A DNA stretch of 64,000 bases from JAIPGX01 sp041650475 (GTDB lineage: Bacteria > Babelota > Babeliae > Babelales > UASB340): positions 51,690 through 115,689 of the forward strand of contig JBAZLD010000002.1 of NCBI GenBank assembly GCA_041650475.1, read 5' to 3'. Below the pieces are notes generated by a model, which worked only from the letters and a program-made list of their open reading frames with translations, did no database searches and was not told the origin of the DNA. Positions 61,958-64,000 of this stretch are shown in pieces. The position numbers and the translations under genes were made by a program. Position 1 is the stretch's first letter; each line of letters begins with the position of its first letter.

Positions 61958-64000
61958 TTAAGCCGGATTAAGTTCTGGGAGACTTTGATACATAGCATCC
62001 CAACTTACAGGGCCGTTATATATATCAATAAAAGTCTTATTAAAATCTTGCGTCGCAGGATTATATTTACAAGCTAAACATGAAGTTCCGCTTACATTTG
62101 CAACAGGAAATCTATCTCTCCATATTGAGGCATAAGAAGCGTGTGTATGACCCGTAATAATGAGTTTTACATTATAATTTTTAATTATATTATAAAATCC
62201 GTCCTTTTCAGATTTGCTCCACCAATCACTATAATCACCAACAACAGGATAGTGGAAAAAAATAACAACCGGTGCTGAAGCATCTATCTGAGCCAAATCT
62301 CCATTTAACCAATAAAGTCCTGCAACAAATGGGAATGATGGTAATCTTATTCCCCAATTAGATGGGTAACCACCTACACAACAAAAATGTACTCCTTCTA
62401 TATCAAAAGAATAAAACCAATCACCATATTTGTCGGATAAATAATTAAATGCATCGGTATATCTATACCACACAACGGAATCATTATCGTGATTTCCTGG
62501 CCCCACGTAAAGTTTGCCATCAGTATATTTTAAGGCCTGATTTAAGGGTTGTTCCCAATCATTTATAAACCTATTAACAGAATTTGCATCACCACCAGTT
62601 GTAAAATCTCCAGGAATAATAACAGCTTTTACATTATTTGATAAATCTTTATTATTTACATAAAACCTATAACCATTATTAACTTTTTCATTGTTTAATG
62701 CATAAATATCTGTAGAATCTTTAACCGCTATATCAGTAAGATTTGCGTTAGATACTTTTTTCCAGTTAGGATGACATGAAGTATTATTTGTAGCCCTATA
62801 AAGACAATTATCTTGACCAATAACCCAAGCCATATTGTAATTATCTAAAACAACTTTTTTTGCTAAACCATCTACTCTATACCAATTATTTGTACTACGT
62901 TCCAATTGCCATATTGAATTATCACTTCCAGAAGCCCATATACATCCATATTGGCCTATAGTTAATTGTCTTAAAATTGCATCTGGTTTGGGTTGAAACC
63001 ATTCTGAACCAGACCATCTAAATACTCTATTTTCGATATTTACTCCCCAAATTTCTGGAGCAGATCCTAATGCTATTTGAGTAAGTGCTCCTTGAACTTG
63101 TCTAAATCCAGCTTGTTCTAAATTTTCTTTTGTATTCTCTGGAGCTTTTTCTATACTTATTTCTTTATATTCAACTGGAACATTCCAGCTACTTAATCCA
63201 AAATATGATATATTAGTTAAATTGTTTGCAGCAGGATTTGGGTCAATACAACTTAAAATTACATTCTTATTTACAGTTTCGCTTTGACCTAATTTAATTA
63301 CAGTTTTTCCTCCGTCAATTTTATTTATAGTAATCCAATAAGGCAAAAATTTGTTACCATCTTGAGCATCTATAAAATAAGTAATTTGACCAAGTTCAAA
63401 TCCACCATTATTGCCATTTACTGTTCTTAAAATTGTTCGTGTACCTATGCCAGTTTGCTCTGCCCAACCACTTATTACAAATGTGTAAGCTGGAAAATCT
63501 GCCAAACTAGATTTATCTGGGCTCAACATAACTATTACATCATGTAAGGCTTTTGCTTTAAATTTAATTGTAGCCTGATCCGGTTTGGTAAAATGCCATG
63601 CATCATTCCATGTTGGAGCACAAGATAAAGGTGCTACAGAAGAACAAGATGTAACTTTTATATCACGATATTCAGTTGGAATATTCCAATTACTTACACC
63701 TACATATTTTATATTATTCAAGCCTTTAGAAGCTGGATCTGGATCAGTATAATTAATAATAATATTATCATCTTGCCCCAATTGTAATACAGTTTGACCA
63801 TCAACTGTTTTATCTATTTTTACCCAAAATTCTTTAAATTCTGTTTCACTTAAATCACCTAAAATATTAGGATCTCCTGTTACCGATTCCTTTGCTACTA
63901 ATTCATTACCATAAAGCGTTTGATCCTTTAATACCGTTCTTGTTCCATTCCAACCTTTTATTATAAAGGTATATGCCGCAATATTATCTTGCGTAATTTT
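61958..64000 (-). CDS. Exported multi-domain lectin-like/metallophosphoesterase (N-terminus outside window)
   Basis: The frame stays open to 64000, so the N-terminus lies outside. From the N side, two tandem repeats (64000-63640 and 63500-63160) resemble the farnesoic acid O-methyltransferase-type domain (FWVKI, LGQD, YTDPDP, YVGVSNW). Next, tectonin beta-propeller repeats cover about 63130-62740 (IWGVN, RVFRWSG, IWASGSDN, SIWQL). A calcineurin-like phosphoesterase follows: IIPGDFT (about 62620), GPGNHD (about 62490), FFHYPV and ITGHTHAS. The first DxH of the family is not evident. Tectonin lectins bind glycans, so this may be a host- or surface-glycan-binding phosphatase. Confidence 0.85.
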   Translation of the reverse strand, partial: KITQDNIAAYTFIIKGWNGTRTVLKDQTLYGNELVAKESVTGDPNILGDLSETEFKEFWVKIDKTVDGQTVLQLGQDDNIIINYTDPDPASKGLNNIKYVGVSNWNIPTEYRDIKVTSCSSVAPLSCAPTWNDAWHFTKPDQATIKFKAKALHDVIVMLSPDKSSLADFPAYTFVISGWAEQTGIGTRTILRTVNGNNGGFELGQITYFIDAQDGNKFLPYWITINKIDGGKTVIKLGQSETVNKNVILSCIDPNPAANNLTNISYFGLSSWNVPVEYKEISIEKAPENTKENLEQAGFRQVQGALTQIALGSAPEIWGVNIENRVFRWSGSEWFQPKPDAILRQLTIGQYGCIWASGSDNSIWQLERSTNNWYRVDGLAKKVVLDNYNMAWVIGQDNCLYRATNNTSCHPNWKKVSNANLTDIAVKDSTDIYALNNEKVNNGYRFYVNNKDLSNNVKAVIIPGDFTTGGDANSVNRFINDWEQPLNQALKYTDGKLYVGPGNHDNDSVVWYRYTDAFNYLSDKYGDWFYSFDIEGVHFCCVGGYPSNWGIRLPSFPFVAGLYWLNGDLAQIDASAPVVIFFHYPVVGDYSDWWSKSEKDGFYNIIKNYNVKLIITGHTHASYASIWRDRFPVANVSGTSCLACKYNPATQDFNKTFIDIYNGPVSWDAMYQSLPELNPA

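Noticed and set aside
1..64000. Prophage, integrative element or plasmid
   Set aside because: No integrase, phage structural or replication genes are seen; only RAYT-type transposases are present.

Overview
This is an AT-rich window from a Gram-negative bacterium. GlmU, KdsC, an LptC-like protein, LpxD and an OmpH/Skp chaperone imply an LPS-containing outer membrane. TGA serves as a normal stop, so the genetic code is standard. A high share of exported proteins of unknown function, eukaryote-like domains (F-box, LRR, ankyrin, tectonin, probable ubiquitin-like folds) and short palindromic repeats point to a host-associated bacterium. My best guess is a member of Candidatus Dependentiae (TM6/Babelia); this is inferred from gene style, and no marker gene in the window proves it.

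Layout. 1-6 kb: an exported protein cut by the window edge, a SlyD-type isomerase, tRNA-Ser(CGA), glmU, an sbcD-like nuclease, cysS and thioredoxin. 6-17 kb: a 706-aa exported unknown, a RAYT-type transposase in a nest of palindromic repeats, an outer-membrane barrel-like protein and a 1742-aa surface protein. 17-21 kb: a DegT aminotransferase, tmk, holB and a ComEC fragment-like protein. 21-32 kb: gpsA, uppS, a HAD phosphatase, an exported P-loop kinase-like protein, kdsC, lptC, comF, a PgpA-like protein, lspA, pheT and uvrB. 32-42 kb: a second RAYT between inverted repeats, an exported unknown, nrdD/nrdG, pth, prs, lpxD, skp and a HerA ATPase. 41.6-57 kb: an accessory region of exported proteins: F-box/LRR, three LRR paralogues, a 31-cysteine protein, two proteins with ubiquitin-like repeats, an NlpC/P60-like protein, an ankyrin protein and a glycine-zipper protein. 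Only acpS and comM are housekeeping genes there. 57-64 kb: DUF134/DUF5320 with a metal ABC transporter, then three exported phosphatase-like proteins: DUF2608 HAD, phytase-like propeller, and a lectin-like/metallophosphoesterase.

Two systems stand out. First, two RAYT transposases each sit among their own family of hairpin repeats. Non-autonomous copies of those repeats lie elsewhere, supply stop codons and C-terminal residues to DegT, Tmk and SbcD, and appear to be inserted in frame in PheT. Second, the 41-57 kb region pairs exported F-box-like and LRR proteins with exported beta-grasp domains resembling ubiquitin, which looks like a set of host-directed effectors. The functions of these effectors are inferences from sequence pattern only.
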